This document shows, one piece after another, positions 16,254 to 25,368 of a stretch of DNA of 64,000 bases (its first letter is position 1; each line of letters begins with the position of its first letter). Under the pieces are notes generated by a model that made no database searches, was not told the origin of the DNA, and was given only the letters and a program-made list of their open reading frames with translations. Both the position numbers and the translations under genes were made by a program. This stretch comes from Bradyrhizobium sp. CCBAU 53421 (lineage in GTDB: Bacteria; Pseudomonadota; Alphaproteobacteria; Rhizobiales; Xanthobacteraceae): assembly GCF_015291625.1 (NCBI RefSeq), contig NZ_CP030047.1, positions 2,914,001-2,978,000 of the forward strand, read 5' to 3'.

Positions 16254-16865
16254 ATGCCCCCGGAATCCCCGCCGGCTGGCGCCCCGGCGCCGGATGCCTT
16301 CGCACCGTCTCGGCCCCACCAGCCCGGCCTGCTCGAGCTGTTCCTGGCCTTTGCCAAGATGTCGCTGGCCGGCTTTGGCGGGGTCCTGGTCTGGGCCCGG
16401 CGGTCGATCGTCGAGCAGCACCGCTGGATGACCGCGGAGGAGTTCAACGAGACCTTCGCGCTGTGCCATTTCCTGCCAGGTCCGAACATCGTCAACCTTT
16501 CGGTCGTGTTCGGCTCGCGCTTCCGCGGCATCGCCGGCGGGCTTGCGGCCTTCGCCGGGCTGGTCGGGCCGCCGATGGTGATCGCGACCGTGCTTGCCGC
16601 ACTCTACGCCCGCTACGGCGATATCGACGTGCTGCGCCGGACCCTCGCCGGCGTGGCCTGCGCCGCGGTCGGGCTGCTGTTCGCCGTCGTCCTCAAGATG
16701 ATGATGCCGTTGTTGAAGCGGCGTGATGTCACGGGCCTCGTCATCCTGTCCGCGGTCTTCGTCGCGATCGGTCTGATCCGGTGGCCGCTCCAGATCGTGC
16801 TGCTGGTGGCGATCCCGCTCAGCATTGCGACGACGGTGCTGGCGCGACGCATGGTGAAGGCATGA
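16254..16865 (+). CDS. Chromate transporter, N-terminal-type half (ChrA family)
   Basis: A 203-residue membrane protein with one CHR domain: FAKMSLAGFGGVLVW, then HRWMTAEEFNETFALCHFLPGPN, the conserved F-G-G and L-P-G-P motifs. In the CHR superfamily these short proteins work in pairs, together matching one long ChrA that exports chromate by proton exchange. The next gene is the second half and overlaps by ATGA. I start at the ATG 16254 rather than the TTG at 16248. A chromate role is by family only; some members serve sulfate or unknown anions. Confidence 0.85.
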   Translation: MPPESPPAGAPAPDAFAPSRPHQPGLLELFLAFAKMSLAGFGGVLVWARRSIVEQHRWMTAEEFNETFALCHFLPGPNIVNLSVVFGSRFRGIAGGLAAFAGLVGPPMVIATVLAALYARYGDIDVLRRTLAGVACAAVGLLFAVVLKMMMPLLKRRDVTGLVILSAVFVAIGLIRWPLQIVLLVAIPLSIATTVLARRMVKA

Positions 16866-17395
16866 GCTCGGAGCCCAGCCCGATCGCCGCGCTGGTCTGG
16901 ACCTTCGGTCTGATGTCGCTGTTTGCGGTCGGCGGGGCCAATTCGGCGATCCCCGAAATGCACCGCGCCGCCGTCGACGTGCATCACTGGCTGACCGACA
17001 AGCAGTTCGCCGACGTGTTTGCGATCTCTCAGCTCTCGCCGGGACCGAACGTGCTGATCGTGACGCTGATAGGCTATTCCGTCGCAGGCGTCGCCGGGGC
17101 GTTGGCCGCGACGGTGGCGATGTGCGGACCGACCGCGCTGCTTGCCTATTATGTGAGCCGTTTCCTCGAGCGCTCGCGCGAGGCGCGCTGGCCGGCCATC
17201 ATTCAGGCGGCATTGGTTCCGCTGTCGATCGGGCTGATGGCCGCGTCTGGCCTGATCGTGGCGCGGACATCAGACCAAAGTTGGATCGCGGTCCTGATCA
17301 CCATTGTCGCAGCCGCGCTTGCCTTTGCGACGCGGATCAATCCCTTATGGATGTTGCTTGCCGGAGGTCTCTTGGGTTTCGCTGGCGTTGTCTGA
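16862..17395 (+). CDS. Chromate transporter, C-terminal-type half (ChrA family)
   Basis: A 177-residue partner of the preceding gene, with the second CHR domain: FGLMSLFAVGGANSAIPEMHR, HHWLTDKQFADVFAISQLSPGPN and about five hydrophobic segments. It begins inside the stop codon of the first half (ATGA at 16862), so the two are surely translated together and probably assemble as an antiparallel pair in the inner membrane. Confidence 0.85.
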   Translation: MSSEPSPIAALVWTFGLMSLFAVGGANSAIPEMHRAAVDVHHWLTDKQFADVFAISQLSPGPNVLIVTLIGYSVAGVAGALAATVAMCGPTALLAYYVSRFLERSREARWPAIIQAALVPLSIGLMAASGLIVARTSDQSWIAVLITIVAAALAFATRINPLWMLLAGGLLGFAGVV

Positions 17396-17489
17396 CGAAA
17401 ATCGCTAGCAAGGCTTTCGGTCAACGCACCACAAGCCAAGCCATTCAATCACAACGGGCGGGACAGCCCTGACGGGGGGAAGCGAAGTC

Positions 17490-17990
17490 ATGAGCGATAT
17501 GCCGAGCGAGGCGCCGGTCAAATCGATCTTGCCGAAATGGGTGCGCGGTCCGCAGGACTTTGTCGGCGGGCTCGCCATGATGGCGGTTGCGCTGTTTGCC
17601 TTGTGGGCCTCCAGCGATCTGCAGGGCATGCACGGATTTTCGTTCGGCGCCGGAACTGCGCCGCGCATGTTCGCCGTGCTGCTGCTGTTGCTCGGCGGCG
17701 CCGTGGCGCTGATGGGAATTCTGCAGGATGGCCCGCATATCGCGGCCTATTCCTGGCGCGGCCCGCTGTTCGTGTCGGCGGCGATCGTGTTCTTCGCGGT
17801 CGCGATCCGTCCGCTCGGCCTCGTCGTCTCCGCCTTTGCCGCCTTCCTGATCGCAGCGCTCGGCTCGCATGAGACAAGATGGCTCGAGGCCATCATCGTC
17901 GGGGGCTGCCTGACGCTCGGCTGCGCGCTGCTGTTTCCTTATGTGCTGGGACTTCCGATGCCGATGTTCCCGCGTTTCCTGATCCAGTGA
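17490..17990 (+). CDS. tctB: Tripartite tricarboxylate transporter TctB family protein
   Basis: The 166-residue protein has four hydrophobic segments and the DUF1468/TctB pattern (GGLAMMAVALFALWAS, FSFGAGTAPRMFAVLLLLLGG). TctB is the small membrane subunit of a solute-sodium symport system with a periplasmic binding protein. A GGGGGAAGCGAAGTC stretch before the ATG includes a plausible ribosome site. It is 7 bp upstream of tctA. Confidence 0.9.
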   Translation: MSDMPSEAPVKSILPKWVRGPQDFVGGLAMMAVALFALWASSDLQGMHGFSFGAGTAPRMFAVLLLLLGGAVALMGILQDGPHIAAYSWRGPLFVSAAIVFFAVAIRPLGLVVSAFAAFLIAALGSHETRWLEAIIVGGCLTLGCALLFPYVLGLPMPMFPRFLIQ

Positions 17991-17997
17991 GGGCGTG

Positions 17998-19512
17998 ATG
18001 GAACTGTTTGCCAATCTCGCCCACGGTTTCGTGGTCGCCTTCTCGCCGATCAACCTTCTGATGTGCCTGATCGGTGCGCTGGTCGGCACGCTGGTCGGCG
18101 TGCTGCCGGGCATCGGCACCATCGCCACCGTCGCGATGCTGCTGCCGATCACCTTCGGTCTGCCGCCGGTCGGCGCGCTGATCATGCTCGCCGGCATCTA
18201 TTACGGTGCGCAATATGGCGGCTCGACCACCTCGATCCTGGTCAACATTCCGGGCGAGGCGACCTCCGTGGTCACCGCGCTCGACGGCCACCAGATGGCC
18301 AAGCAGGGCCGCGCCGGTCCGGCGCTCGCGATCGCCGCGATCGGCTCGTTCTTCGCCGGCTGCGTCGCGACCGTGCTGATCGCCGTGCTCGGCGCGCCGC
18401 TGACCAAGCTCGCGCTGGCGTTCGGCCCGGCCGAATATTTCTCGCTGATGGTGCTCGGCCTGATCTTCGCGGTGGTGCTCGCCAAGGGCTCGGTGCTGAA
18501 GGCGATCGCGATGATCGTGTTCGGCCTCTTGCTGTCGATGGTCGGCTCCGACATCGAGACCGGCGCCTCGCGCATGGCCTTCAACATCCCGGAGCTCGCC
18601 GACGGCCTCGGCTTCGCCACCGTCGCGATGGGCGTGTTCGGCTTCGCGGAGATCATTCGCAACCTCGACCATGGCGCGGAGATGGACCGCAACCTGGTGC
18701 AGCAGAAGATCACCGGTCTGATGCCGACCAGGAAGGATCTCGTGGACTCCACGCCCGCGATCCTGCGCGGCACCGTGCTCGGCTCGATCCTCGGCATCCT
18801 GCCGGGCGGCGGCGCCGTGATCGCCTCGTTCGCGGCCTATACGCTGGAGAAGAAGCTGGCGAAAAATCCGTCGCGGTTCGGCCGCGGCGCGATCGAAGGC
18901 GTGGCGGCGCCGGAGAGCGCCAACAACGCCGCGGCGCAGACCTCGTTCATCCCGCTGCTCACGCTCGGCATCCCGCCGAATGCGGTGATGGCGTTGATGG
19001 TCGGCGCGATGACCATTCATGGCATCGTGCCGGGTCCGCAGGTGATGCAGAAGCAGCCCGACCTTGTCTGGGGCATGATCGCCTCGATGTGGATCGGCAA
19101 TTTGATGCTGATCATCATCAACCTGCCGCTGGTCGGCATCTGGGTCCGTCTGCTGCGCGTGCCGTACCGGCTGATGTTCCCCTCGATCGTGGTGTTCTGT
19201 GCGATCGGCATCTACTCGGTGAACAACGCGCCGGTCGACGTCGTGCTCGCAGGCGCGTTCGGTCTGGTCGGCTACTGGCTGATCAAGCACGATTTCGAGC
19301 CGGCGCCGCTGTTGCTCGGCATGGTGCTGGGCCCGCTGATGGAGGAGAACCTGCGCCGGGCACTCTTGATCTCGCGCGGCGACTGGAGCGTGTTCCTGTC
19401 GCGGCCGCTGTCGGCGGTGCTGCTGGCGATCGCCGCGGCTCTCCTGGTGCTCGCGGTGCTGCCGACCTTGCGTGCCAAGCGCGACGAAGTGTTCGTGGAG
19501 TCCGAGGGCTAG
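17998..19512 (+). CDS. tctA: Tripartite tricarboxylate transporter permease TctA
   Basis: The 504-residue permease has about 12 membrane segments and the typical TctA blocks: [21 protein letters not shown] near the N-terminus, the [20 protein letters not shown] loop, and [17 protein letters not shown] with [22 protein letters not shown] in the second half. It imports a carboxylate delivered by TctC. The ATG at 17998 is used; an in-frame GTG lies just before it. The last base of its stop codon begins a palindromic repeat. Confidence 0.92.
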   Translation: MELFANLAHGFVVAFSPINLLMCLIGALVGTLVGVLPGIGTIATVAMLLPITFGLPPVGALIMLAGIYYGAQYGGSTTSILVNIPGEATSVVTALDGHQMAKQGRAGPALAIAAIGSFFAGCVATVLIAVLGAPLTKLALAFGPAEYFSLMVLGLIFAVVLAKGSVLKAIAMIVFGLLLSMVGSDIETGASRMAFNIPELADGLGFATVAMGVFGFAEIIRNLDHGAEMDRNLVQQKITGLMPTRKDLVDSTPAILRGTVLGSILGILPGGGAVIASFAAYTLEKKLAKNPSRFGRGAIEGVAAPESANNAAAQTSFIPLLTLGIPPNAVMALMVGAMTIHGIVPGPQVMQKQPDLVWGMIASMWIGNLMLIIINLPLVGIWVRLLRVPYRLMFPSIVVFCAIGIYSVNNAPVDVVLAGAFGLVGYWLIKHDFEPAPLLLGMVLGPLMEENLRRALLISRGDWSVFLSRPLSAVLLAIAAALLVLAVLPTLRAKRDEVFVESEG

Positions 19513-19560
19513 AGCATGATCCGGAAAAGTGTGAAGCGGTTTTCCGGATAGATCATGCTC
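19512..19560. repeat. Interspersed palindromic repeat, copy 2 (GAGCATGATC family)
   Basis: An imperfect inverted repeat with arms GAGCATGATC / GATCATGCTC and inner CCGGAAAA / TTTTCCGG. It matches the 688-736 copy in inverted orientation and starts at the tctA stop. In RNA it would fold into a long hairpin at the transcript end. Confidence 0.9.
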
Positions 19561-19634
19561 AAGCAGGGAGCGCTGGCGCCTGCGTCGGCGCGCCGCAGGC
19601 GGAAGTCGAATCGACACTCGATGTCGTCTCATGA

Positions 19635-19671
19635 AATGAAAATGCCGGCCGATTTGGCCGGCATTTTCATT
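19635..19671 (+). terminator. Intrinsic terminator-like hairpin between tctA and tctC
   Basis: A perfect 16-bp stem (left arm AATGAAAATGCCGGCC) with a GATTT loop. The right arm ends in TTTTCATT, giving a U-rich tail within the stem. It could work in either direction. It separates tctBA from tctC. Confidence 0.7.
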
Positions 19672-19697
19672 GGTCAAACGTTCCGGGAGGAATCGAG

Positions 19698-20678
19698 ATG
19701 ATGTCCATTCGCTCGCTTGCGGGCGCATGCCTTTCGGCATTTGCCGCGCTGAGTGCGTTCGCCGTGCCGGCGTCCGCGCAAAACTATCCGACGCGCACCA
19801 TCACCATGATCGTGCCGTTCGCAGCCGGCGGTCCGACCGACGTCATCTCGCGCATCGTCACCGCGCACATGGCGCAGACGCTCGGACAGAGCATCGTCAT
19901 CGAGAACGTGGTCGGCGCCGGCGGCACCACGGCGACGACGCGCGCCGCACGCGCCGCCAATGACGGCTACACGCTCGTCACCGGACATATGGGCACGCAC
20001 GCGGCGTCCGTGCCGCTCTACCCGAAGCTCGCCTATCACCCGGAAAAGGATTTCGAACCCATCGCGCTGCTCGCTGGCACGCCGATCCTGATCCTTGCCC
20101 GCAAGGATTTCCCGCCAAAGGATCTGAAGGAGTTCGTCGCCTACGTGAAGGCCAATGCCGAGAAGGTCAACGCCGCGCATGCCGGCATCGGCTCGGTCTC
20201 GCATGCCTCCTGCGAGCTGTTGAACTCGATCCTCGACGTCAAGCCGGTCGGCGTGCCCTTCAACGGCACCGGCCCCGCCATGAACGCGCTGGTCGCCGGC
20301 CAGGTCGACTACATGTGCGACCAGATCGTCAACGCGGTGCCGCAGATCAACGCCGGCACCATCAAGGCCTATGCGGTCGCCACCCCCGAGCGCAATCCGT
20401 CGCTGCCCAATGTCCCGACCACGGCGGAGGCCGGCCTGCCGGCATTCCAGGCCCAGGCCTGGAACGCGATCTTTGCGCCGAAGGGAACTTCGCCCGCGAT
20501 CATCGCCACGCTGAATGCCGCGGCGATCAAGGCGCTCGACGATGAGAACGTGCGCAAACGCCTGCTCGAGCTCGGCAGCGTGATCCCTCAGCCTGCCAAC
20601 CGCACGCCGGAGGCGCTCGCGACCCTCGTCAAAAGCGAGATCGCGAAGTGGACCCCGGTGCTGAAGCCGGCGACTTAA
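19698..20678 (+). CDS. tctC: Tripartite tricarboxylate transporter substrate-binding protein (TctC/Bug family)
   Basis: A 326-residue periplasmic binding protein with a signal peptide (residues 1-27, ending PASA-QN) and the Bug-family opening YPTRTITMIVPFAAGGPTDVISR. Bug proteins bind carboxylates and other small solutes. The GGGAGGAATCGAG before ATG 19698 supplies a strong ribosome site. Its position after tctBA implies a shared transport system, but a hairpin separates it, so levels may differ. Confidence 0.9.
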   Translation: MMSIRSLAGACLSAFAALSAFAVPASAQNYPTRTITMIVPFAAGGPTDVISRIVTAHMAQTLGQSIVIENVVGAGGTTATTRAARAANDGYTLVTGHMGTHAASVPLYPKLAYHPEKDFEPIALLAGTPILILARKDFPPKDLKEFVAYVKANAEKVNAAHAGIGSVSHASCELLNSILDVKPVGVPFNGTGPAMNALVAGQVDYMCDQIVNAVPQINAGTIKAYAVATPERNPSLPNVPTTAEAGLPAFQAQAWNAIFAPKGTSPAIIATLNAAAIKALDDENVRKRLLELGSVIPQPANRTPEALATLVKSEIAKWTPVLKPAT

Positions 20679-20703
20679 CTTAACGCGATCAAGCGGATAG
20701 GGC

Positions 20704-20729
20704 AGGGGCGGAACGCGAGTTCCGCCCCT
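20704..20729 (+). terminator. Terminator hairpin after tctC
   Basis: A 10-bp GC-rich stem AGGGGCGGAA / TTCCGCCCCT with a CGCGAG loop, followed by TGTCGTTT. It lies 25 bp after the tctC stop. Confidence 0.65.
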
Positions 20730-20910
20730 TGTCGTTTGGCGCAAGGGTGCTCACTTTTCGGGGTATAATCGGTGTATCCAGCCGAATCGGCGTGTCGGTC
20801 GGCGGCCCCGGCCGCTAAATTCGCCGCCTCCGGTAGTTTTGACGCGTTTTCTTTACGCGAACCGGTATCCACTTCGCTCGAAAACGCTTTGAGAGCCCGA
20901 AACACACGCC

Positions 20911-21705
20911 ATGAACCAGTATCACGACCTGCTCGAACGCATCCTCGCCGATGGTGCTGAGAAGCACGACCGCACCGGCACCGGCACGCTGTCGATTTTC
21001 GGCCACCAGATGCGCTTCAACCTCTCGGCCGGCTTCCCAATGCTAACGACCAAGCGGCTGCCGCTGAAGGCGATCGTGCACGAGCTGCTCTGGTTCCTCG
21101 CCGGCGACACCAACATCAAATATCTCAACGACAACGGCGTCACGATCTGGGACGAATGGGCTGACGCCAACGGCGATCTCGGTCCGGTCTACGGCTCGCA
21201 ATGGCGCTCCTGGCCCGCGCCCGATGGCCGCAGCATCGACCAGATCACCAACGTGATCGAGATGATCAAGCGCAACCCGGACTCGCGGCGGCTGATCGTC
21301 AGCGCCTGGAATCCGGCCGAGGTCGACAAGATGGCGCTGCCGCCGTGCCACTGTCTGTTCCAGTTCTATGTCGCCAACGGCAAATTGTCCTGCCAGCTCT
21401 ATCAGCGCTCCGGCGACGTCTTCCTCGGCGTGCCCTTCAACATCGCCTCCTACGCGCTGCTGACCATGATGGTGGCGCAGGTCACTGGCCTCAAGCCCGG
21501 CGATTTCGTGCACTCGCTCGGCGACGCGCATCTCTATTCGAACCACCTCGAGCAGGCGAGGCTGCAATTGACGCGGCCGACGCGGCCGCTGCCGACGATG
21601 GCGATCAATCCCGACGTGAAGGACATCTTCGCCTTCCGCTACGAGGACTTCAAACTCGAGGGTTACGATCCGCATCCGCACATCAAGGCTGAAGTCGCGG
21701 TCTGA
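20911..21705 (+). CDS. thyA: Thymidylate synthase
   Basis: The 264-residue enzyme has the same length as E. coli ThyA, with catalytic Cys146 in [11 protein letters not shown], the dUMP-binding GSQWRSW and [10 protein letters not shown] motifs, and the C-terminal [10 protein letters not shown]. It converts dUMP to dTMP using methylene-tetrahydrofolate in the cytosol, producing dihydrofolate. It heads a tightly packed set whose third gene, folA, reduces that dihydrofolate. A TATAAT sequence at 20764-20769 in the leader might be a -10 element, but I find no matching -35. Confidence 0.97.
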   Translation: MNQYHDLLERILADGAEKHDRTGTGTLSIFGHQMRFNLSAGFPMLTTKRLPLKAIVHELLWFLAGDTNIKYLNDNGVTIWDEWADANGDLGPVYGSQWRSWPAPDGRSIDQITNVIEMIKRNPDSRRLIVSAWNPAEVDKMALPPCHCLFQFYVANGKLSCQLYQRSGDVFLGVPFNIASYALLTMMVAQVTGLKPGDFVHSLGDAHLYSNHLEQARLQLTRPTRPLPTMAINPDVKDIFAFRYEDFKLEGYDPHPHIKAEVAV

Positions 21706-22196
21706 TGTCGCTGACCATCCGCCGCGCACGGCCCGATGAGGCCGGACTGGTGTTCTCGCTGGTCCGCGAGCTCGCCGACTATGAGAAGCTCCTGCACGAG
21801 GTTCATGCCAGCGAGGCCGATATCGCCGAGGCGCTGTTCGGCACCAACCCGCGGCTCTATTGCGACATCGCGGAATGGAACGGCGAGCCGGCCGGTTTCG
21901 CGGTCTGGTTCGTCAACTTCTCGACCTTCGCCGGCCGACACGGCATCTATCTCGAAGACCTCTTCGTGCGTCCGGCGCTGCGCGGCAAGGGCATCGGCAA
22001 GGCGCTGCTGGTGCATCTGGCCAAGCAATGCCGCGCCAATGGCTGGGCGCGCCTGCAATGGGCGGTGCTCGACTGGAACGCGCCGTCGATCGCGTTCTAC
22101 AAGTCCATCGGCGCCGAGCTGATGGACGAATGGACGATTTGCCGCGTCTCCGGCGAGGCCTTGTCGGCGCTGGCGCTGGCGGAAGGAGCGCGCTGA
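21705..22196 (+). CDS. GNAT acetyltransferase, SSAT (diamine/thialysine)-like
   Basis: A 163-residue GNAT protein. The acetyl-CoA loop is RGKGIGKALL, and the flanking blocks STFAGRHGIYLEDLFVRP and LQWAVLDWNAPSIAFYKSIGAE closely follow the spermidine/spermine and thialysine acetyltransferase family. It probably N-acetylates a small amine or lysine analogue in the cytosol. Start and stop codons overlap thyA and folA by one base each (TGATG), so translation is coupled. Why an acetyltransferase sits between thyA and folA is not evident. Confidence 0.88.
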   Translation: MSLTIRRARPDEAGLVFSLVRELADYEKLLHEVHASEADIAEALFGTNPRLYCDIAEWNGEPAGFAVWFVNFSTFAGRHGIYLEDLFVRPALRGKGIGKALLVHLAKQCRANGWARLQWAVLDWNAPSIAFYKSIGAELMDEWTICRVSGEALSALALAEGAR

Positions 22197-22708
22197 TGGA
22201 GATCGTGCTGGTCGTTGCGGTCGCCGAGAACGGCGTGATCGGGAGCGATAACGCGATCCCGTGGCGGCTGAAATCCGACCAGCAGCGCTTCAAGGCGATC
22301 ACGCTGAACAAGCCCGTCGTGATGGGGCGCAAGACTTTCGAGTCTCTGCGCAGGCCGCTGCCAAATCGGACCAACATCGTGGTGACGCGCGATGCGAACT
22401 ACCGCGCGCGCGGCGCCATCGTCACCACGTCGTTCGAGAACGCCCGCGCAATTGCGCTTGGTGACGCGCTGCGGCGTTTCGCCACTGAAATTGCAATCAT
22501 CGGTGGCGCGGAAATCTACGCGCAATGGATGGGCATAGCCGATCGGCTCGAGATCACCGAGGTTCACGCCCGGCCGGACGGCGATACGCGGTTCGACCAA
22601 ATCGATACGGAGCAGTGGGAAGAGGTCGCGCGTGTGCGAAATCCGGCAGGCGAGGGCGACAGCGCCGACTTCTCCTATGTGACATATCGTCGGCGCGCCC
22701 GGGGTTAA
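22196..22708 (+). CDS. folA: Dihydrofolate reductase
   Basis: The 170-residue enzyme has the usual DHFR order: IVLVVAVAENGVIGSDNAIPWRLKSDQQRFK with the active-site Asp in KSDQ, KPVVMGRKTFESL, and IIGGAEIYAQW. It reduces dihydrofolate to tetrahydrofolate with NADPH, regenerating the cofactor consumed by ThyA two genes upstream. The ATG overlaps the preceding stop. The start is internal to a longer open frame and is set by the family N-terminus. Confidence 0.95.
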   Translation: MEIVLVVAVAENGVIGSDNAIPWRLKSDQQRFKAITLNKPVVMGRKTFESLRRPLPNRTNIVVTRDANYRARGAIVTTSFENARAIALGDALRRFATEIAIIGGAEIYAQWMGIADRLEITEVHARPDGDTRFDQIDTEQWEEVARVRNPAGEGDSADFSYVTYRRRARG

Positions 22709-22852
22709 CCAATGTTTGCATTGACAATTATGCCCCGGCGCATAGCTCGTCCGGCCAGGAAGCTTGCGTTGTAAGGGCCTGAGCGGTCCCCTATAACCGG
22801 GCCGGACATTCGAGGCCGGGCGTCCCGTCCGGACTTGCCGAGGAGATGTTTG

Positions 22853-23995
22853 ATGCCGTGGAAAAATCAAGGCGGGGGGCCGTGGGGCTCGGGTCCGAAA
22901 GGGCCATGGGGCACAGGTCCGCAGTCGGCCGGGCCAAGGCCGCCGGATCTTGAGGATCTGCTGCGGCGCGGCCAGGACCGGCTGCAGCAGTGGCTGCCCG
23001 GCGGTCATTTCAGCGGCATGGGCATAGCGCTGGTGCTGGTCGCGGCGCTCGCGATCTGGTTCGCGACCGGGCTTTTCCGCGTCCAATCCGAAGAGCTCGG
23101 TGTCGTGCTGCGGTTCGGCAAATACGTCCGCGATGCCCAGCCGGGCCTGCGCTATCACCTGCCGTATCCGATCGAGACGGTGCTGCTGCCGAAGGCGCTG
23201 CGCGTCAACACGATCTCGATCGGCATGACGCTGATCGACGATCCCGCACGGCGCGGCCGCACCATGCGCGACGTGCCGGAAGAGAGCCTGATGCTGACCG
23301 GTGACGAGAACATCGTCGACGTCGACTTCACCGTGCTGTGGCGCATCAAGCCGGGTGGGGCCGGCGCCTATCTGTTCAACATCCAGAATCCGGAAGGCAC
23401 CGTGAAGGCGGTTGCCGAAAGCGCGATGCGTGAGGTGATCGGCCGCTCGCAGATCCAGCCGATCCTGACCGGGGCGCGCAACGTCACCGAGCAGAACGTC
23501 CAGGAGCTGATGCAGAAGACGCTCGACAGCTACAATGCGGGCATCCAGATCACCCAGGTGCAGATGCAGAAGGTCGATCCGCCGGCGCAGGTGATCGACG
23601 CTTTCCGCGACGTCCAGGCGGCGCGCGCCGACCTCGAGCGCAAGCAGAACGAGGCACAGACCTACGCCAACCGGATCGTGCCGGAAGCGCGTGGTCGTTC
23701 CGCGCAGATCCTGCAGGCCGCCGAAGGCTACAAGGAGCAGGCGGTCGCCGAGGCCAAGGGCCAGAGCGCACGCTTCCTGAAAGTCTATGAAGAGTACAAG
23801 AAGGCACCCGACGTGACGCGCGAGCGCATCTATCTGGAGACCATGGAAAAAGTGCTCGGCAGCTCCGAGAAGCTGGTTTATGACGGCGGCCAGGGCCAGA
23901 ACATCGTGCCCTATCTTCCGCTCGGCGAACTGACCACGCGGCGTCCGCCGTCGGCGCCGGCCACGACCGGCCAGCAGCAGGGAGCCACCCGATGA
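22853..23995 (+). CDS. hflK: FtsH protease modulator HflK
   Basis: A 380-residue membrane protein: a cytosolic Gly/Pro-rich N-terminus (PWKNQGGGPWGSGPKGPWG), one membrane helix (about residues 60-80, MGIALVLVAALAIWFATG), and a periplasmic SPFH/prohibitin domain with the helix-rich ERKQNEAQTYANRIVPEARG segment. HflK and HflC form a large ring around FtsH and limit its access to substrates. AGGAG at 22841 fixes the ATG at 22853. A TTGACA at 22721 may be the -35 of its promoter, but the -10 is weak. Confidence 0.95.
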   Translation: MPWKNQGGGPWGSGPKGPWGTGPQSAGPRPPDLEDLLRRGQDRLQQWLPGGHFSGMGIALVLVAALAIWFATGLFRVQSEELGVVLRFGKYVRDAQPGLRYHLPYPIETVLLPKALRVNTISIGMTLIDDPARRGRTMRDVPEESLMLTGDENIVDVDFTVLWRIKPGGAGAYLFNIQNPEGTVKAVAESAMREVIGRSQIQPILTGARNVTEQNVQELMQKTLDSYNAGIQITQVQMQKVDPPAQVIDAFRDVQAARADLERKQNEAQTYANRIVPEARGRSAQILQAAEGYKEQAVAEAKGQSARFLKVYEEYKKAPDVTRERIYLETMEKVLGSSEKLVYDGGQGQNIVPYLPLGELTTRRPPSAPATTGQQQGATR

Positions 23996-24891
23996 GGTCC
24001 CCTGTCACCGGCATCGTGTCCCTGGTCCTACTCTTCATCGTTCTCGCCGTCGGCTACAGCTCGGTGTTCACCGTGCAGCAGACCGAGCAGACCATCGTGC
24101 TGCGGTTCGGCGAGCCGGTCGACATCGTCACCGAGCCCGGCCTGCACTTCAAGGCGCCGTGGAATTCGGTGATCAATGTCGACAAGCGCATCCTCGATCT
24201 GGAGAATCCGTCGCAGGAAGTGATCGCCTCCGACCAGAAGCGGCTCGTGGTCGACGCCTTCGCGCGCTATCGCATCAAGAATGCGCTGCGCTACTACACC
24301 AGCGTCGGCTCGATCCAGGCCGCCAATCTGCAGCTGACCACGTTGCTGAACGCGTCGCTGCGCCGCGTGCTCGGCGAGGTCAACTTCATCACGGTGGTGC
24401 GTGACGAGCGCGAGAAGCTGATGGCGCGGATCCGCGAGCAGCTCGACAAGGAGGCCGACGGCTACGGCATCGAGGTCGTCGACGTCCGGATCCGCCGCGC
24501 CGACCTGCCGGAGCAGAACAGCCAGGCGGTGTACGACCGGATGAAGACCGAGCGTCAGCGCGAGGCGGCCGAGTTCCGTGCCCAGGGCGACCAGAAGGCG
24601 CAGGAGATCCGCTCCAAGGCCGACCGCGAAGCGACCGTGATCGTCGCCGAGGCGAACTCGGCCGCGGATCAGACCCGCGGTGCGGGCGATGCCGAACGCA
24701 ACCGTCTGTTCGCCGAAGCCTACGGCAAGGACAAGGACTTCTTCGCGTTCTATCGCTCGATGACGGCCTATGAGAACGGCCTCAAGCCCAACGATACGCG
24801 TTTCCTGTTGCGGCCGGACTCGGAATTCTTCAGATACTTCGGCAGCGCCAGCGGCAAGCCGCTTGAGGCGGCCGCCGCGCCGAAACAGTAG
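23992..24891 (+). CDS. hflC: FtsH protease modulator HflC
   Basis: The 299-residue partner of HflK begins in the hflK stop codon (ATGA). It has an N-terminal membrane helix (residues about 5-25), a periplasmic SPFH domain starting VQQTEQTIVLRFGEPV, and a long helical region (AEFRAQGDQKAQEIRSKADREA). With HflK it regulates the FtsH membrane protease. Confidence 0.95.
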   Translation: MRSPVTGIVSLVLLFIVLAVGYSSVFTVQQTEQTIVLRFGEPVDIVTEPGLHFKAPWNSVINVDKRILDLENPSQEVIASDQKRLVVDAFARYRIKNALRYYTSVGSIQAANLQLTTLLNASLRRVLGEVNFITVVRDEREKLMARIREQLDKEADGYGIEVVDVRIRRADLPEQNSQAVYDRMKTERQREAAEFRAQGDQKAQEIRSKADREATVIVAEANSAADQTRGAGDAERNRLFAEAYGKDKDFFAFYRSMTAYENGLKPNDTRFLLRPDSEFFRYFGSASGKPLEAAAAPKQ

Positions 24892-25000
24892 CGTCGAGAC
24901 CTGAACATCAAGACTTGAACATCACGATCCGGCGGCGATGCGGACCACGCGTCGCCGCCACCAAACAAACAACAATCATCGAGCGGGAGGTTGCCATCCG

Positions 25001-25201
25001 ATGAGGTCAATAGCGTTCGGCGACTTCCTCATCGGGTTGGGAATCCTGTTCGTGCTCGAAGGCATCCTGTTCGCGGCAAGCCCCGCCTGGATGCGCCGGG
25101 CGATGAAGAGCGCGCTCGCCACCCCCGACAACATCCTGCGCATCGTCGGCATCGGCTCGGCGGTCGCGGGACTTGTCCTGATCTGGGCAGTGCGGCGCTG
25201 A
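25001..25201 (+). CDS. DUF2065 small membrane protein
   Basis: The 66-residue protein has two membrane helices, GDFLIGLGILFVLEGILFAAS and IGSAVAGLVLIWAV, separated by a short basic loop WMRRAMKS. This is the DUF2065 (YjeT) family, whose E. coli member also lies just after hflC. The ATG at 25001 has a GGGAGG about 10 bases upstream. Function unknown; position suggests a link to HflKC. Confidence 0.85.
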   Translation: MRSIAFGDFLIGLGILFVLEGILFAASPAWMRRAMKSALATPDNILRIVGIGSAVAGLVLIWAVRR

Positions 25202-25368
25202 GCATTGCCTGTTCCGTCCCGCAGATCGCGCCGGAATGAACATAATCGTGAGCCTCTCGCAGCCGGTTTTTCGCCGAAATGCCCGGCTGAGATGCTTGCG
25301 CCAAATGCCCCTTCGGGCGCACTCTGCAACCAGCTAGTTTGAACCCGTTTGCCTGGAGAAACTCCGAC

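Noticed and set aside
17893..19740. Open frame of about 615 codons antisense to tctA
   Set aside because: His/Arg/Gln/Asp-rich translation without domains, fully covered by the well-supported tctA.
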